NCBI GenBank assembly: GCA_024641655.1
Contig: JAHECR010000010.1
Coordinates: forward strand, 33,353-97,352
Source: Acidimicrobiaceae bacterium
GTDB lineage: Bacteria > Actinomycetota > Acidimicrobiia > Acidimicrobiales > UBA8592
Reading direction: 5' to 3'
Length of the DNA stretch: 64,000 nt
Of the stretch, positions 46,522 to 56,124 are shown piece after piece. The translations under genes and the position numbers were made by a program. Every line of letters begins with the position of its first letter. Position 1 is the first letter of the stretch. A model generated the notes under the pieces. The model worked only from the letters and a program-made list of their open reading frames with translations. It searched no databases and was not told the origin of the DNA.

Positions 46522-49500
46522 ATGATGATCAGCCGGGCGCACCGCCTCTCGAACGCACAGCGACTCCTCGTGGCGGTGTTGACCGTCGCCCTTGTGATGA
46601 GCGGGTTGGGCATCGTGCCGCGCGGCCAACGCGCCGCAGCCGATACCAACACGGTGCACCTCGCGGTCGAGGGGACCGACGGTTCCCCGGTCGATTCCTT
46701 CAAGTACCTGATCAACATCGATGACACTGGCACCACGACGCAGCGCAGCGCCGCACCGGGTTCGGGATGCAGCCCGCAGGACGCCGGCTACCCGGCGTCG
46801 TGTGAGTGGGTGTCGGTTGCCGGTGTGCCTTCGGGCTCGAGCCCGATCGCAACCCAGGGCGACCAGGACGACTTCAACGGTGTGACCAGCAACGGGATCG
46901 ACCTCCCCGACGGGCGCTACCTCATCTCGATTCTCGCCGATGGCTACAAGCTCGACGGGACGCACTTCACGATGCCGATGCCCGACGATCAGCCCCTGCT
47001 CGTGCAACTGCAGTCGGCGCCCCTTCCTGCGGCGACCATCCAGGCTGCGGTGTTCGAGGACATCTCGCCGGTCAACGGCGCCCCGGACCTCCCGGCCGAG
47101 CACGGGCTCGCCGGCTTCCAGGGCCACATCGCCGACTACCTCGGTGAGGTCACCACCGACGTCTTCGGCAACCCGCTCGGCGCGCAGTACGACGGCAAAG
47201 GTGACTACATCGCCGGCACGGGTGGCGTGGTGCTGAGCAAGTGCTACGTGGTCGACAACGGCGTCGACGTGGGCACGGTCGCACCGCTTGACGCGATGGG
47301 ACGATGCCCGGTCGACCCGACGCTCGCCAATGGCAACCCCCGTCCGATGCTCGAGGGTGGCTTCGCTCCCGGCACGGCGGTCATCGAAGGCAAGTTGAAG
47401 ATCCCCAACGTGGGCCCCAACCGCTACGCGCTGTCGATCACGGCGCCTGACGGGACGAGCTGGGTGCAGACTACGACCCTCGAAGGCAACCACGACTGGG
47501 ACGCCTGGGTGATGGAGGGCGCGACCGGGCTCGACACCGAGTTCGTCGTCGCCGGAGAGCCTTTCCCCGCCATCATCTTCGGCTACGTCAACCCCGGTAA
47601 CCAGTTGGGCGCCGGTTCGGGTCATGTCAAGGGCCAGGTGATGAGCGCGAGCGTGTACAGCCCGCCCAAGGGTGGCACCGGGCTGCCGGGCACGATCTTC
47701 GGCGGCACGCAAGGCATGAAGCTCCACGACCCGATCGAGAAGCCGTGGGTCACCCTCAGCGACCTCAACGACGGTGACACCGCCGTGTACGTGGGCCAGG
47801 GCAACGCCGACGGGACCTTCGACATCGCGGGGGTGCCCGACGGCACCTACACCCTCACCTGGTGGGATGAGCCCCAGGACTTCATCCTCGATCTCGTCAA
47901 CGTCACCGTTGCCAACGGTGAAGTGGTCGACATGGGTTCGCTTCCTCTCACCGGTTGGTGGACGACGTACGACGGCTACGTCTTCAACGACCTGAACCGC
48001 AACGGCCGCCGCGACGCGGGCGAGCCCGGTATCGCCGGCTATACGCTCACGATGCGCAAGCGCGAGAACTCGCTGATGGACCGCGGCGCCACTGTGGTGA
48101 CCACCGATGCCTCGGGCCACTTCGTCATGGAGAACGCCTACCCCATGACCGAGTGGCTGATCATGGAGGCCTACAACGACCTCCTTTACACCACTGGCGT
48201 CACCTATCAGGCCGAGAACCAGCCCACGCCGACAACCGTCGTGGGCGCCGGCGTCGATGTCAGTGTGCTCCCGATCATCGGGATGGCCGGTCACATCGAC
48301 TGGGGTGTGCATTCCTATGACCCCACCGGTCGAAACGGCATCGACCCGCGCAACGGCGGCATCGTCGGAACGGTCAGTTACGACACGACCCGCAATGAGC
48401 TCGACGCCCAGTACGCCTTCGTCGAGGACTGGCAGCCGGGTATCCCCGGTGTCACTGTCGGCCTGTACGAACCGGTCGACTGCGGTACCAATCTGTTGTC
48501 GAGTGGCGACCCGGTGCCCTGCGACGTCACCGACCGCTACGAGCTCGCGGCCGATGGCTCATTTGCTATGGGCACTCTGCTCAACACCTATGTGACCGAG
48601 CAGTGGCAGCGACCCACGGGCTGCGTGGCCCGCGACGTGGACGGCAACCCGCTCGTGCACGGCACCGACGAACAGGTCCTCCCGCTCGACCCCGCCGCCG
48701 AGTGCCTCGAGGGCCCGCTTATGGGCAACCAGTTCGGCACCTACGCCACCGACCAGGGCACACCCGACGCCAACTTCGGCGCCCAGGTCGACGGCAACTA
48801 CGGCTTCGGTGACGGCTGCTTCGACGGCGCGGTCGACGCGACCGACCCGGCGAACCCCGAATGTGTGGGCGGCAGCTTCACCCCGTTGCTCGGTGCCCGC
48901 GATTACCTCGTGCACGTCGAGATCCCCACTGACGAACTGGGCAAACCCATGTACAACGTCACCCGGGAAGAGGACATCAACATCGGCAACGGCGACGAGT
49001 TCATCCCGCAGCTGCCGCCGCCCGCGTGCGCCGGACCGCTGCACATCGTCGACGTCGCCGACCCCAGCACCACTGATGGGTACCCGGCAATCACCGGCGA
49101 CGGCGGCGCAACGAACGACCTGCCGGTTGGTGTCGACGTCCCTGCTTCTACGCCGACGGAGAACGGAACCTTCGTCGGCATCGGCGGGTCGCCCTACGAG
49201 GGCATGACGAAGCCCCTGTGCAACACCAAGCTCGTCCCGCTGAACAACGGCCGCTCGATCGTCCCGACGTTCAACCTGTTCACCGACGTCCCGCTGCCCA
49301 CCCGGTTCTGGGGCCTGATCGTCGACGACCTGAACTTCTCGACCAACCCCCATCAGCTCAACTACGGCGAGAAGGCCGGGGTGCCCTTCGCCCCAGTCGG
49401 CATCTACGACTACACGAACCGGCTGATCGACACCGTGGAGTCCGACTACAGCGGCCTGTTCGACGTGCTGCTGCCGTCGACCAACCGGATCAACTGCCCG

Positions 49501-52500
49501 ACCCCGTCGGGCGTGTGCGCCAACCTCTATCGATTCGTCGGCAACGACCCGGGCACGCCAGGTCAGCTGAACCTGAACTACAAGCCCAACTACCGCACCA
49601 TCGCGGCCGAGTTCGAGGCCATCCCCGGCCTCATCGTCCCGGCCGACCTCGCTCCGACCCAAGTGGGCGTGAACGTCCAGCTGCCAGGCGGCCAGATCAA
49701 CCAGGTCGAATGCGCCGTCGATGCGGCGACGCCACAGATCTACGCGGTCGACAAGCCTTACTCAATCGGCACGGGCACCGTGACGATCAACGGTGCGGGC
49801 TTCGGGAGCTCCCAGGGAACTGGTGCAGTCACCCTTGGCACCACGACGCTGACGATCGTGTCATGGAATGACACCCGCATAGTGGCGAACGTCCCGGCCT
49901 CTCCGGTCGGCCCGCAACAGCTGCTGGTGAAGGGCAACAACGGCCGCCAATCCGTCAACGGTCTCACCTACCACGTGCTGTCCACGACGCCGTTCCCGGC
50001 GACGACCGTGCGGGACAACTTCGACGGAAGTGGGTCCACGTTGAGTTCCAGCTGGGCTGTCTCGACCCAGGGCACCACGAACGCGGCGTCGCGGGTCACC
50101 TTCGCCGTCACAGACAATCCGCAGAACAAAGGCGTCCAGGTCGACAACAATGGCGACAACGGTTCGACGTTGACAGCGATCTGGAATGGGAACAACAGCA
50201 GTTATGGCACGAACCAGGAAGCCTGGTTCACCTTCCTGCAACTCGCGAGCAACGCCACTGCCAACGAACAAGGCCTCCTGCTGAAGTACTCGGGAGGAAA
50301 CAACCCCAACAGCACCTCGGCGCAATGGCTCGAGGTAACCGTCGACAACAACGGCAGCACCGTGGCCACGAACCGTGTTGTGCGGATCCGCAAGAAGACA
50401 GCGGGGATCAACAACAACCCGTCGACGACCACGACCCTGGCCACGATCGCCACACCGTTTGCCGCCGGTGACGCGCTCGGCGCCCGTGCAGCGAGCGACG
50501 GGACGATCAGCGTCTACAGGCGGGCCCTGGGTTCGCTCACATGGACAGCCATCGGCCAGGTCAACGATGCCGGGTCCGCAGGCTGGTCCGGACGCATCGG
50601 CGTGCGCTTCGAGGCAGTCGGGGCCACCACGCCAGCGAACGCCATCGTCGACGACTTCGGGGGCGGGAGCTTCTCGCCGTCCAATGGCTACAACCCCAAC
50701 ATCTACGAGGTCGGTCCGGGCAAGCAGTACGCCCCCGCCGACACCCTCCCCGCGAGTGCAGATCACGCTATCCAGCGGGCCATCGATGCCGCTGCCGCGA
50801 GCAACGGCTCCGACGTCGTCGTCGTCTACCCGGGTACCGCGTCGGCGAACCCACGGGTCAACCCGCGGGGTGCGTATTACGAGAACCTGATCATCACCCA
50901 ACCGGTGAAGCTCCAGGGCGTCGGCCCAGGCAGCCCCGATGGCGTGGTACCCGGATCGATCATCGACGGGAGCGCGTTCCCCGGCGACAGCCCGGTAGCG
51001 GCTGACTGGTGGGCAAAGATCGGCACCTACCTCGACCCCGACACTGGCGCAGGGAGCTGGCTCGGCAACCCGACGGTGTTCGACGGTGCCGACATCACGC
51101 TCTATGCGTTCACCTCGAGTGGGAGCAGCTCGTTCAGCGGCTCGACCAGCCCCAATGCGAAGGCGTCGATCGACGGCTTCGACCTGCGCGGTGGCAACCA
51201 GGAAGGGTTCCCCGGCAACATCAACGCGATCGGTGGCACACCGACCGGCCAGCCCGGCGGGCTCACCACCCAGGGCGGGGCGGTCTACGCCAATGCGTAC
51301 GTCGCGAACCTGCAGATCAGCAACAACGTCGTCCAGAACAACGGTGGCGCCTACGGCACCATCCGCATCGGCAACCCGGACCTCACAGGCTCGGACCGCG
51401 ACGCGCACAACGACAACGTCGTCATCTCCCACAACCGGGTGATCGCCAACGCAGGCACCAACCTGGCCGGCGGCATCGGCCTGTTCGCCGGCACCGATGC
51501 CTACCAGGTCTCGTACAACGACGTGTGCGGGAACTTCTCGGCCGAGTACGGCGGCGGCATCAGCCACTACGGCCGAAGCGACGGTGGCGAGATCAACAAC
51601 AACCGCGTCTACTACAACGCGTCCTACGACGAAGGCGGTGGCGTGATGATCGCCGGCGCGCTGGCCATCGACCCTGCTGCCCGCTACATCGCGACCAACG
51701 GCCCGCTCGGCTCGGGCGCCGTGAACATCCACGACAACCTGATCCAGGGCAACCTCGCCAACGATGACGGTGGCGGTATCCGGTTCCTCATGGTCGGCAA
51801 CTTCGCGATGAACGTTGTCAACAACATGATCGTGGACAACGTGTCGACCCATGAGGGCGGGGGTGTCGGCATCAACGATGCGCCCAACGTGCGGATCGTG
51901 AACAACACGATCATGAAGAACCTGACCACGGCGACCGCTGTCACCTCCGACGGGACGCCGGCTCCGGCGGGGCTGTCGACATCACAGAACAGCGCACAGC
52001 TCCAACCGACGCTCCCGAACGGATCGGCGGTGTTCAGCAACCCGCTGTTGTTCAACAACATCTTCTGGGACAACCGCGCCGGCACCCGCAGCGGTGGCAC
52101 CGTGCTGGGCATCGGGGCGCCCGGTGACGTCACGGCGATCAACCACTGGGACCTGGGCGTCGCCGACGGGGCACAGCTCCTCGCCCCGACCAACTCGGTG
52201 ATCCAGCAGACCTCGGGCTACACCGCCAGCGGCACCAACAAAGTCGGCGTGGATCCGCTGGTCGTCTCCGAATACGACGTGTCGATCGCCTTGAGCGTCT
52301 GGCGCAACAACCCGAACTTCGTCGGTGCGATCCTCGTCGCTCTCGATCTCCCGCCGGAGCTCCTGGGGGACTACCACCTGCAGTCGACCTCACCGGCCAT
52401 CAACGCGGGTGCCGCATCGAAGACCGCTCCCCCATACCAGCCCCCGACGGCTGTCAATGCCCCAACGACGGACATCGACGGCCAGACCCGGCCACAGGCA

Positions 52501-53280
52501 GGCTTGTACGACATTGGTGCCGACGAGTACCCGTCGACGGTCACGCCACCACCGGCAGCAGCGACCGTGTATTTCTCGACAGCGGGCAACACCAACCCGC
52601 CGACGGTTACCGGCGCTGCCGATGACGCCGACATCTACCGGTGGAACGGCACTGCCTTCAGCCGGGTAGTCGACGCCTCTGCAGCACCGTACGGCCTGCC
52701 TGCCGCCGGTACCTTCAACGCCGACGTGGACGGCTTCGACCGGGTCGACGACACGCACTTCTACATGTCGTTCGCCGGCGTGGTCAACGTGGCCGGTCTC
52801 GGTCAGGTTCAGGACGAGGATGTCGTCTACTTCAACGTCGACCACTGGGAGATGTTCTTCGACGGCAGCGTCAACGGCCTGGGGGGTACGACGAACGCCA
52901 CCTCGTTCGACCTCGATGCCATCAGCATCGCCGGCACCACCCTGTACTTCTCGACGGACAACAACCATGTCCCGGGCAACGCCGGCGGGACGGGCGACGA
53001 CGCCGACATCTACCGGTGGGATGGGGGCTCCTCGTACAACCGAGTCATCGATGCCTCGGCCGTCGGTTGGTCGACCGCCAACGTCGACGGGCTTGTCTTC
53101 GTCGACGCCACCCACCTCTACCTGTCCTACAAGGCCAACACGACGGTCCCCGGTGTCGGCCGGGTGCAGGACGAGGACATCGTGCGGCTCGACGGGACGA
53201 GTTGGTCGGTGTTCTTCGACGGCACGGCCAAGGGTCTGACGACGAACTCGCTCGAGGTGGATGCCTTCGATGTTCAGTGA
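46522..53280 (+). CDS. Giant multidomain secreted protein (SdrD_B/TIG/parallel beta-helix)
   Basis: 2252 residues in one intact frame. Order of parts: signal peptide (about 1-40, ending RAAADT); Cna/SdrD B-like domains in the first ~1050 residues, with VFNDLNRNGRRDAGEPGIAG as the clearest example; an IPT/TIG domain near 1070-1153; a concanavalin-like region near 1163-1390; a right-handed parallel beta-helix region of Asn/Gly-rich repeats near 1393-2006; and two C-terminal YFST repeats (about 2014-2252) also found in two other proteins of this cluster. No LPXTG motif is seen. A ribosome-binding site GAGGAG favours 46522 or 46525 over the first ATG at 46501. Probably an extracellular or surface scaffold or adhesin. 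Confidence 0.85.
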   Translation: MMISRAHRLSNAQRLLVAVLTVALVMSGLGIVPRGQRAAADTNTVHLAVEGTDGSPVDSFKYLINIDDTGTTTQRSAAPGSGCSPQDAGYPASCEWVSVAGVPSGSSPIATQGDQDDFNGVTSNGIDLPDGRYLISILADGYKLDGTHFTMPMPDDQPLLVQLQSAPLPAATIQAAVFEDISPVNGAPDLPAEHGLAGFQGHIADYLGEVTTDVFGNPLGAQYDGKGDYIAGTGGVVLSKCYVVDNGVDVGTVAPLDAMGRCPVDPTLANGNPRPMLEGGFAPGTAVIEGKLKIPNVGPNRYALSITAPDGTSWVQTTTLEGNHDWDAWVMEGATGLDTEFVVAGEPFPAIIFGYVNPGNQLGAGSGHVKGQVMSASVYSPPKGGTGLPGTIFGGTQGMKLHDPIEKPWVTLSDLNDGDTAVYVGQGNADGTFDIAGVPDGTYTLTWWDEPQDFILDLVNVTVANGEVVDMGSLPLTGWWTTYDGYVFNDLNRNGRRDAGEPGIAGYTLTMRKRENSLMDRGATVVTTDASGHFVMENAYPMTEWLIMEAYNDLLYTTGVTYQAENQPTPTTVVGAGVDVSVLPIIGMAGHIDWGVHSYDPTGRNGIDPRNGGIVGTVSYDTTRNELDAQYAFVEDWQPGIPGVTVGLYEPVDCGTNLLSSGDPVPCDVTDRYELAADGSFAMGTLLNTYVTEQWQRPTGCVARDVDGNPLVHGTDEQVLPLDPAAECLEGPLMGNQFGTYATDQGTPDANFGAQVDGNYGFGDGCFDGAVDATDPANPECVGGSFTPLLGARDYLVHVEIPTDELGKPMYNVTREEDINIGNGDEFIPQLPPPACAGPLHIVDVADPSTTDGYPAITGDGGATNDLPVGVDVPASTPTENGTFVGIGGSPYEGMTKPLCNTKLVPLNNGRSIVPTFNLFTDVPLPTRFWGLIVDDLNFSTNPHQLNYGEKAGVPFAPVGIYDYTNRLIDTVESDYSGLFDVLLPSTNRINCPTPSGVCANLYRFVGNDPGTPGQLNLNYKPNYRTIAAEFEAIPGLIVPADLAPTQVGVNVQLPGGQINQVECAVDAATPQIYAVDKPYSIGTGTVTINGAGFGSSQGTGAVTLGTTTLTIVSWNDTRIVANVPASPVGPQQLLVKGNNGRQSVNGLTYHVLSTTPFPATTVRDNFDGSGSTLSSSWAVSTQGTTNAASRVTFAVTDNPQNKGVQVDNNGDNGSTLTAIWNGNNSSYGTNQEAWFTFLQLASNATANEQGLLLKYSGGNNPNSTSAQWLEVTVDNNGSTVATNRVVRIRKKTAGINNNPSTTTTLATIATPFAAGDALGARAASDGTISVYRRALGSLTWTAIGQVNDAGSAGWSGRIGVRFEAVGATTPANAIVDDFGGGSFSPSNGYNPNIYEVGPGKQYAPADTLPASADHAIQRAIDAAAASNGSDVVVVYPGTASANPRVNPRGAYYENLIITQPVKLQGVGPGSPDGVVPGSIIDGSAFPGDSPVAADWWAKIGTYLDPDTGAGSWLGNPTVFDGADITLYAFTSSGSSSFSGSTSPNAKASIDGFDLRGGNQEGFPGNINAIGGTPTGQPGGLTTQGGAVYANAYVANLQISNNVVQNNGGAYGTIRIGNPDLTGSDRDAHNDNVVISHNRVIANAGTNLAGGIGLFAGTDAYQVSYNDVCGNFSAEYGGGISHYGRSDGGEINNNRVYYNASYDEGGGVMIAGALAIDPAARYIATNGPLGSGAVNIHDNLIQGNLANDDGGGIRFLMVGNFAMNVVNNMIVDNVSTHEGGGVGINDAPNVRIVNNTIMKNLTTATAVTSDGTPAPAGLSTSQNSAQLQPTLPNGSAVFSNPLLFNNIFWDNRAGTRSGGTVLGIGAPGDVTAINHWDLGVADGAQLLAPTNSVIQQTSGYTASGTNKVGVDPLVVSEYDVSIALSVWRNNPNFVGAILVALDLPPELLGDYHLQSTSPAINAGAASKTAPPYQPPTAVNAPTTDIDGQTRPQAGLYDIGADEYPSTVTPPPAAATVYFSTAGNTNPPTVTGAADDADIYRWNGTAFSRVVDASAAPYGLPAAGTFNADVDGFDRVDDTHFYMSFAGVVNVAGLGQVQDEDVVYFNVDHWEMFFDGSVNGLGGTTNATSFDLDAISIAGTTLYFSTDNNHVPGNAGGTGDDADIYRWDGGSSYNRVIDASAVGWSTANVDGLVFVDATHLYLSYKANTTVPGVGRVQDEDIVRLDGTSWSVFFDGTAKGLTTNSLEVDAFDVQ

Positions 53281-53294
53281 TCCGCTCGCTGCTG

Positions 53295-53312
53295 GCCGGG
53301 CTCGCTCCCGGC
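53295..53312 (+). other. Intergenic hairpin after the giant gene
   Basis: Perfect 6-base stem GCCGGG/CCCGGC with a 6-base loop, in the 76-base gap before the first oxidase gene. It could stabilise the mRNA end or reduce read-through. Confidence 0.4.
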
Positions 53313-53356
53313 GTCACGCAACACGCCTTGTCCGCACCCCAGAGGGAGACAACGGA

Positions 53357-54760
53357 ATGAACAAGCAATCGGTCGCCCGGCGCGACTTCCTCAAGCTCGC
53401 CGGCGGCGCGACCGTGGCCGCGGGCGCGGTCGGGTCGATGGCCAGGTGGGCCGGGCCCGTGCTCGTTCCCGAGCTGGCCGGAGCGGCCGACCGTGCCCCG
53501 GATCTGTACCTCGCCGGGACCGACGGTTGGATCTCCCTGCCCAAGACGCCGGCGATCCCACCGTTCCACCCCGACAACCTGGCGCCGTTGGTCGATGACG
53601 CGCATCCGCAGTGGGGCACGTTCAGCACCTACATCTTCGGGTTCCGCAACATCACGGGCCTCGACGACCGACAGAAGTCGAACCAGAAGAACCACGCGCA
53701 GCACTCGGCCCCGATGTTCTGGTGGGACGAGTACGACGACGCTCTCGGCAACGAGATGCGGGTGCAGGTGACGAACCTCGGTCTGGCGCTTCGTCCCGAC
53801 CTGTTCGATGCCCACACGCTGCACTGGCACGGCTTCCGCAACGTGATCCCGTTCTTCGACGGTGAGCCCACCGGCTCGGTGGCGGTGCCGACAGGGCGTG
53901 ACTTCACCTACGTGTACCGGCCCCGCGACCCGGGCACGTACATGTACCACTGCCACGTCGAAGACGTCGAGCACGTGCACATGGGCATGACCGGCCTGGT
54001 GTTCGTCGCCCCCAAGCAGGACAAGGATGCGAACAAGCTGAACCTCGGGGCGTCCCGACCGATCAACAAGCCCTACAAGGGCTTCCTGTACAACGACGGC
54101 GATGGCGCGACCGGCTACGACCGACAGTTCGCCATGTTCCTGTCGGAGGTCTGGGCCGAGGCCCACTGGGCCGACGCCCACATCCAGCTGCCAGAGTGGA
54201 GCGACTACCGCGCCGATTTCGCCATGATCAACGGACGGGTCTATCCCGACACGTTGGCGCCCAACGGCTCGGTCGACCCGTTCAATCCCCAACGGGACCC
54301 GGACGGCTACCTGGTCCCGGTCCCGGGCTACGAATACCTGCGGTACCAGCCGCTGTCGTCGCGCATCACCTGCATGGGTGGCGAGCAAGTAGCGCTGCGT
54401 TTCTCCAACCTCGGCTTCCGCGAGCAGTCGATGACCACCGCCGGGGTCACGATGAACGTCGTCGGGCGCGATGCCACGCCGATGCGAGGCCGCGACGGCA
54501 CCGACACGTCGTACATGACCGACAACGTCAACATCGGCCCCGGTGAGAGCTTCGACGTGGTCTTCACCGCGCCCAGCTTCACCGGAGGCCAGGGCACGTC
54601 GGGCAAGGGCTACGACGTCTACCGGCTCTACAACCGGGCCTACATCCGCTCCAACAACCTCGCTCCAAGCGGCGGCTTCGGCGGCCAGCAGACCGAGATC
54701 CACGTCTTCCCCCACGGTGCGCTGTCCGCGCAGCAGTACCCGAACCACTGGGGATTGTGA
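53357..54760 (+). CDS. Multicopper oxidase, subunit carrying T1 and half the trinuclear ligands
   Basis: 467 residues. A Tat signal (ARRDFLKLAGG) is followed by two cupredoxin domains. Domain 1 has HTLHWHG (His156, His158) and YHCHVEDVEHVHMGM (His198, Cys199, His200, His206/208, Met209/211), so it holds a type 1 copper plus two of the four His-x-His motifs of a trinuclear center. Domain 2 lacks His where HPxHLHG would be (it reads REQSMTTAGVTMNVVGRD). On its own it cannot build the full site. It overlaps the next oxidase gene by 4 bases. The Tat route implies that the copper or fold is set before export. Confidence 0.88.
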   Translation: MNKQSVARRDFLKLAGGATVAAGAVGSMARWAGPVLVPELAGAADRAPDLYLAGTDGWISLPKTPAIPPFHPDNLAPLVDDAHPQWGTFSTYIFGFRNITGLDDRQKSNQKNHAQHSAPMFWWDEYDDALGNEMRVQVTNLGLALRPDLFDAHTLHWHGFRNVIPFFDGEPTGSVAVPTGRDFTYVYRPRDPGTYMYHCHVEDVEHVHMGMTGLVFVAPKQDKDANKLNLGASRPINKPYKGFLYNDGDGATGYDRQFAMFLSEVWAEAHWADAHIQLPEWSDYRADFAMINGRVYPDTLAPNGSVDPFNPQRDPDGYLVPVPGYEYLRYQPLSSRITCMGGEQVALRFSNLGFREQSMTTAGVTMNVVGRDATPMRGRDGTDTSYMTDNVNIGPGESFDVVFTAPSFTGGQGTSGKGYDVYRLYNRAYIRSNNLAPSGGFGGQQTEIHVFPHGALSAQQYPNHWGL

Positions 54761-56115
54761 TCGCCATGACGACGAGAGGCATCAACACCATGCACACGCA
54801 CTTCGCGTCGCGGGCCCGTCGCGGGTCCGCGCTGCTCCTGGGGATGGCACTGCTGGCAGGCACAGCGGTGCTGCGCCAACCCAGGCCCGCCGATGCGGCG
54901 GTGAGCACCGCCGCCAACCGGGTCGGCGTGGTCTGCACGTCCGACACGGGCACCCACCCGACGTTCACGCTCACGACCCAGACCGGCTACATCCAGCTCC
55001 CCGACGGCAACACCGCCTTCATGTGGGGATACTCGAACGGCACCGACGAGTTCCAGCACCCCGGACCGGTGCTGTGCGTCAACGAAGGTGACACCGTCAC
55101 CGTCGTCTTGCACAACACCCTGCCCGATGCGGCGTCGATCATGTTCCCGGGCCAGGAGAACGTGCTCGCCGACGGCGTGCCGGCCCAGCCCGAGTTCAAC
55201 GGCACGGCCGGAGCGCTCAGCTCGTTCACCAAGACCGCGGCTGCTGCCACAGGCACGGTGACCTACAGCTTCGTGGCCGACCACCCAGGCACGTTCCTGT
55301 ACGAGTCGGGCACGAATCAGGAGAAGCAGGTCCGCATGGGCCTGTTCGGCTCGCTCATCGTGCGGCCGAGCTCGGGGGCAAACTTCGCCTACGACCGCCC
55401 CGACAGCGAGTTCACGCCGTCGGAGGAGTTCATGGTGCTGCTCTCGGAGATCGACCCGTACCAGCATCAGGCAGTCGAAGCGGGCAAGACCTTCAACATG
55501 AACAACTACAAGCCCCGCTACTGGCTGATCAACGGACGTGGCTTCCCTGACAGCATCGCTGACAACTTCGCCAGCTGGCTCCCGAGTCAGCCCTACGGCG
55601 CACTCGCCGAGGTGAACCCCTACGACGCGACCGACCATCCGTTCCCCGGGATCGCCCACTACCTGAGCGTCGGGACCGAGGACTACCCCTTCCATCCCCA
55701 CGGCAACAACGGTGTGGTGATCGGACGTGACGGCCATCCCCTCGAGGGTGCCGGCGGCCAGGATCTCTCGTTCGAGAAGTTCGCGATCAACATCGGCCCC
55801 GGCCAGACCTGGGACGTGCTGTTCAAGTGGTATGACGCCGAGAACTACGGCACCGGCTCTGGCCAAGAACCCGTCGGAGTGACCGTTCCCGATCTCGCCA
55901 ACTCGGTGATCGGCGTCTTCTACAGCGGCACCCCGTACCTGGGGGTCCAGAAGAACCTGCCGACCGGCACGTCGACGCTCAACGCCTGTGGTGAGTACTA
56001 CATCATCTCCCACAACCACGCCCTCTATCAGATCACGTCCTGGGGCGTGAACATGACCGGCCCCATCACCTATATGCGGATCGATCCTCCGCAGCCGAAC
56101 AGCTGCGGAAACTAG
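54757..56115 (+). CDS. Multicopper oxidase-like subunit with the complementary His-x-His motifs
   Basis: 452 residues if started at the GTG overlapping the previous stop; ATGs at 54766 and 54790 are alternatives, all before a Sec-type signal (LLLGMALLAGTAVL). It has two cupredoxin domains. Domain 1 is ligand-free: the expected HxHG is ASIMFPGQ, and the expected HCH is FLYESGTNQEKQVRMGL. Domain 2 has FHPHG (His313, His315) and ISHNHALYQ (His419, His421) at the third and fourth motif positions, but no T1 Cys. It therefore supplies exactly the half that the previous subunit lacks. Copper loading and activity probably require the two together. Confidence 0.85.
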   Translation: MIAMTTRGINTMHTHFASRARRGSALLLGMALLAGTAVLRQPRPADAAVSTAANRVGVVCTSDTGTHPTFTLTTQTGYIQLPDGNTAFMWGYSNGTDEFQHPGPVLCVNEGDTVTVVLHNTLPDAASIMFPGQENVLADGVPAQPEFNGTAGALSSFTKTAAAATGTVTYSFVADHPGTFLYESGTNQEKQVRMGLFGSLIVRPSSGANFAYDRPDSEFTPSEEFMVLLSEIDPYQHQAVEAGKTFNMNNYKPRYWLINGRGFPDSIADNFASWLPSQPYGALAEVNPYDATDHPFPGIAHYLSVGTEDYPFHPHGNNGVVIGRDGHPLEGAGGQDLSFEKFAINIGPGQTWDVLFKWYDAENYGTGSGQEPVGVTVPDLANSVIGVFYSGTPYLGVQKNLPTGTSTLNACGEYYIISHNHALYQITSWGVNMTGPITYMRIDPPQPNSCGN

Positions 56116-56124
56116 GAGACCGAG

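Noticed and set aside
45862..48312. 816-codon minus-strand frame opposite the histidine kinase and giant gene
   Set aside because: Antisense to two well-supported genes, no domain, typical shadow composition.
53357..56115. One oxidase gene broken by a frameshift
   Set aside because: Each part has its own signal peptide and two full cupredoxin domains, and the overlap is a normal 4-base coupling; the missing motifs are substitutions within intact domains.
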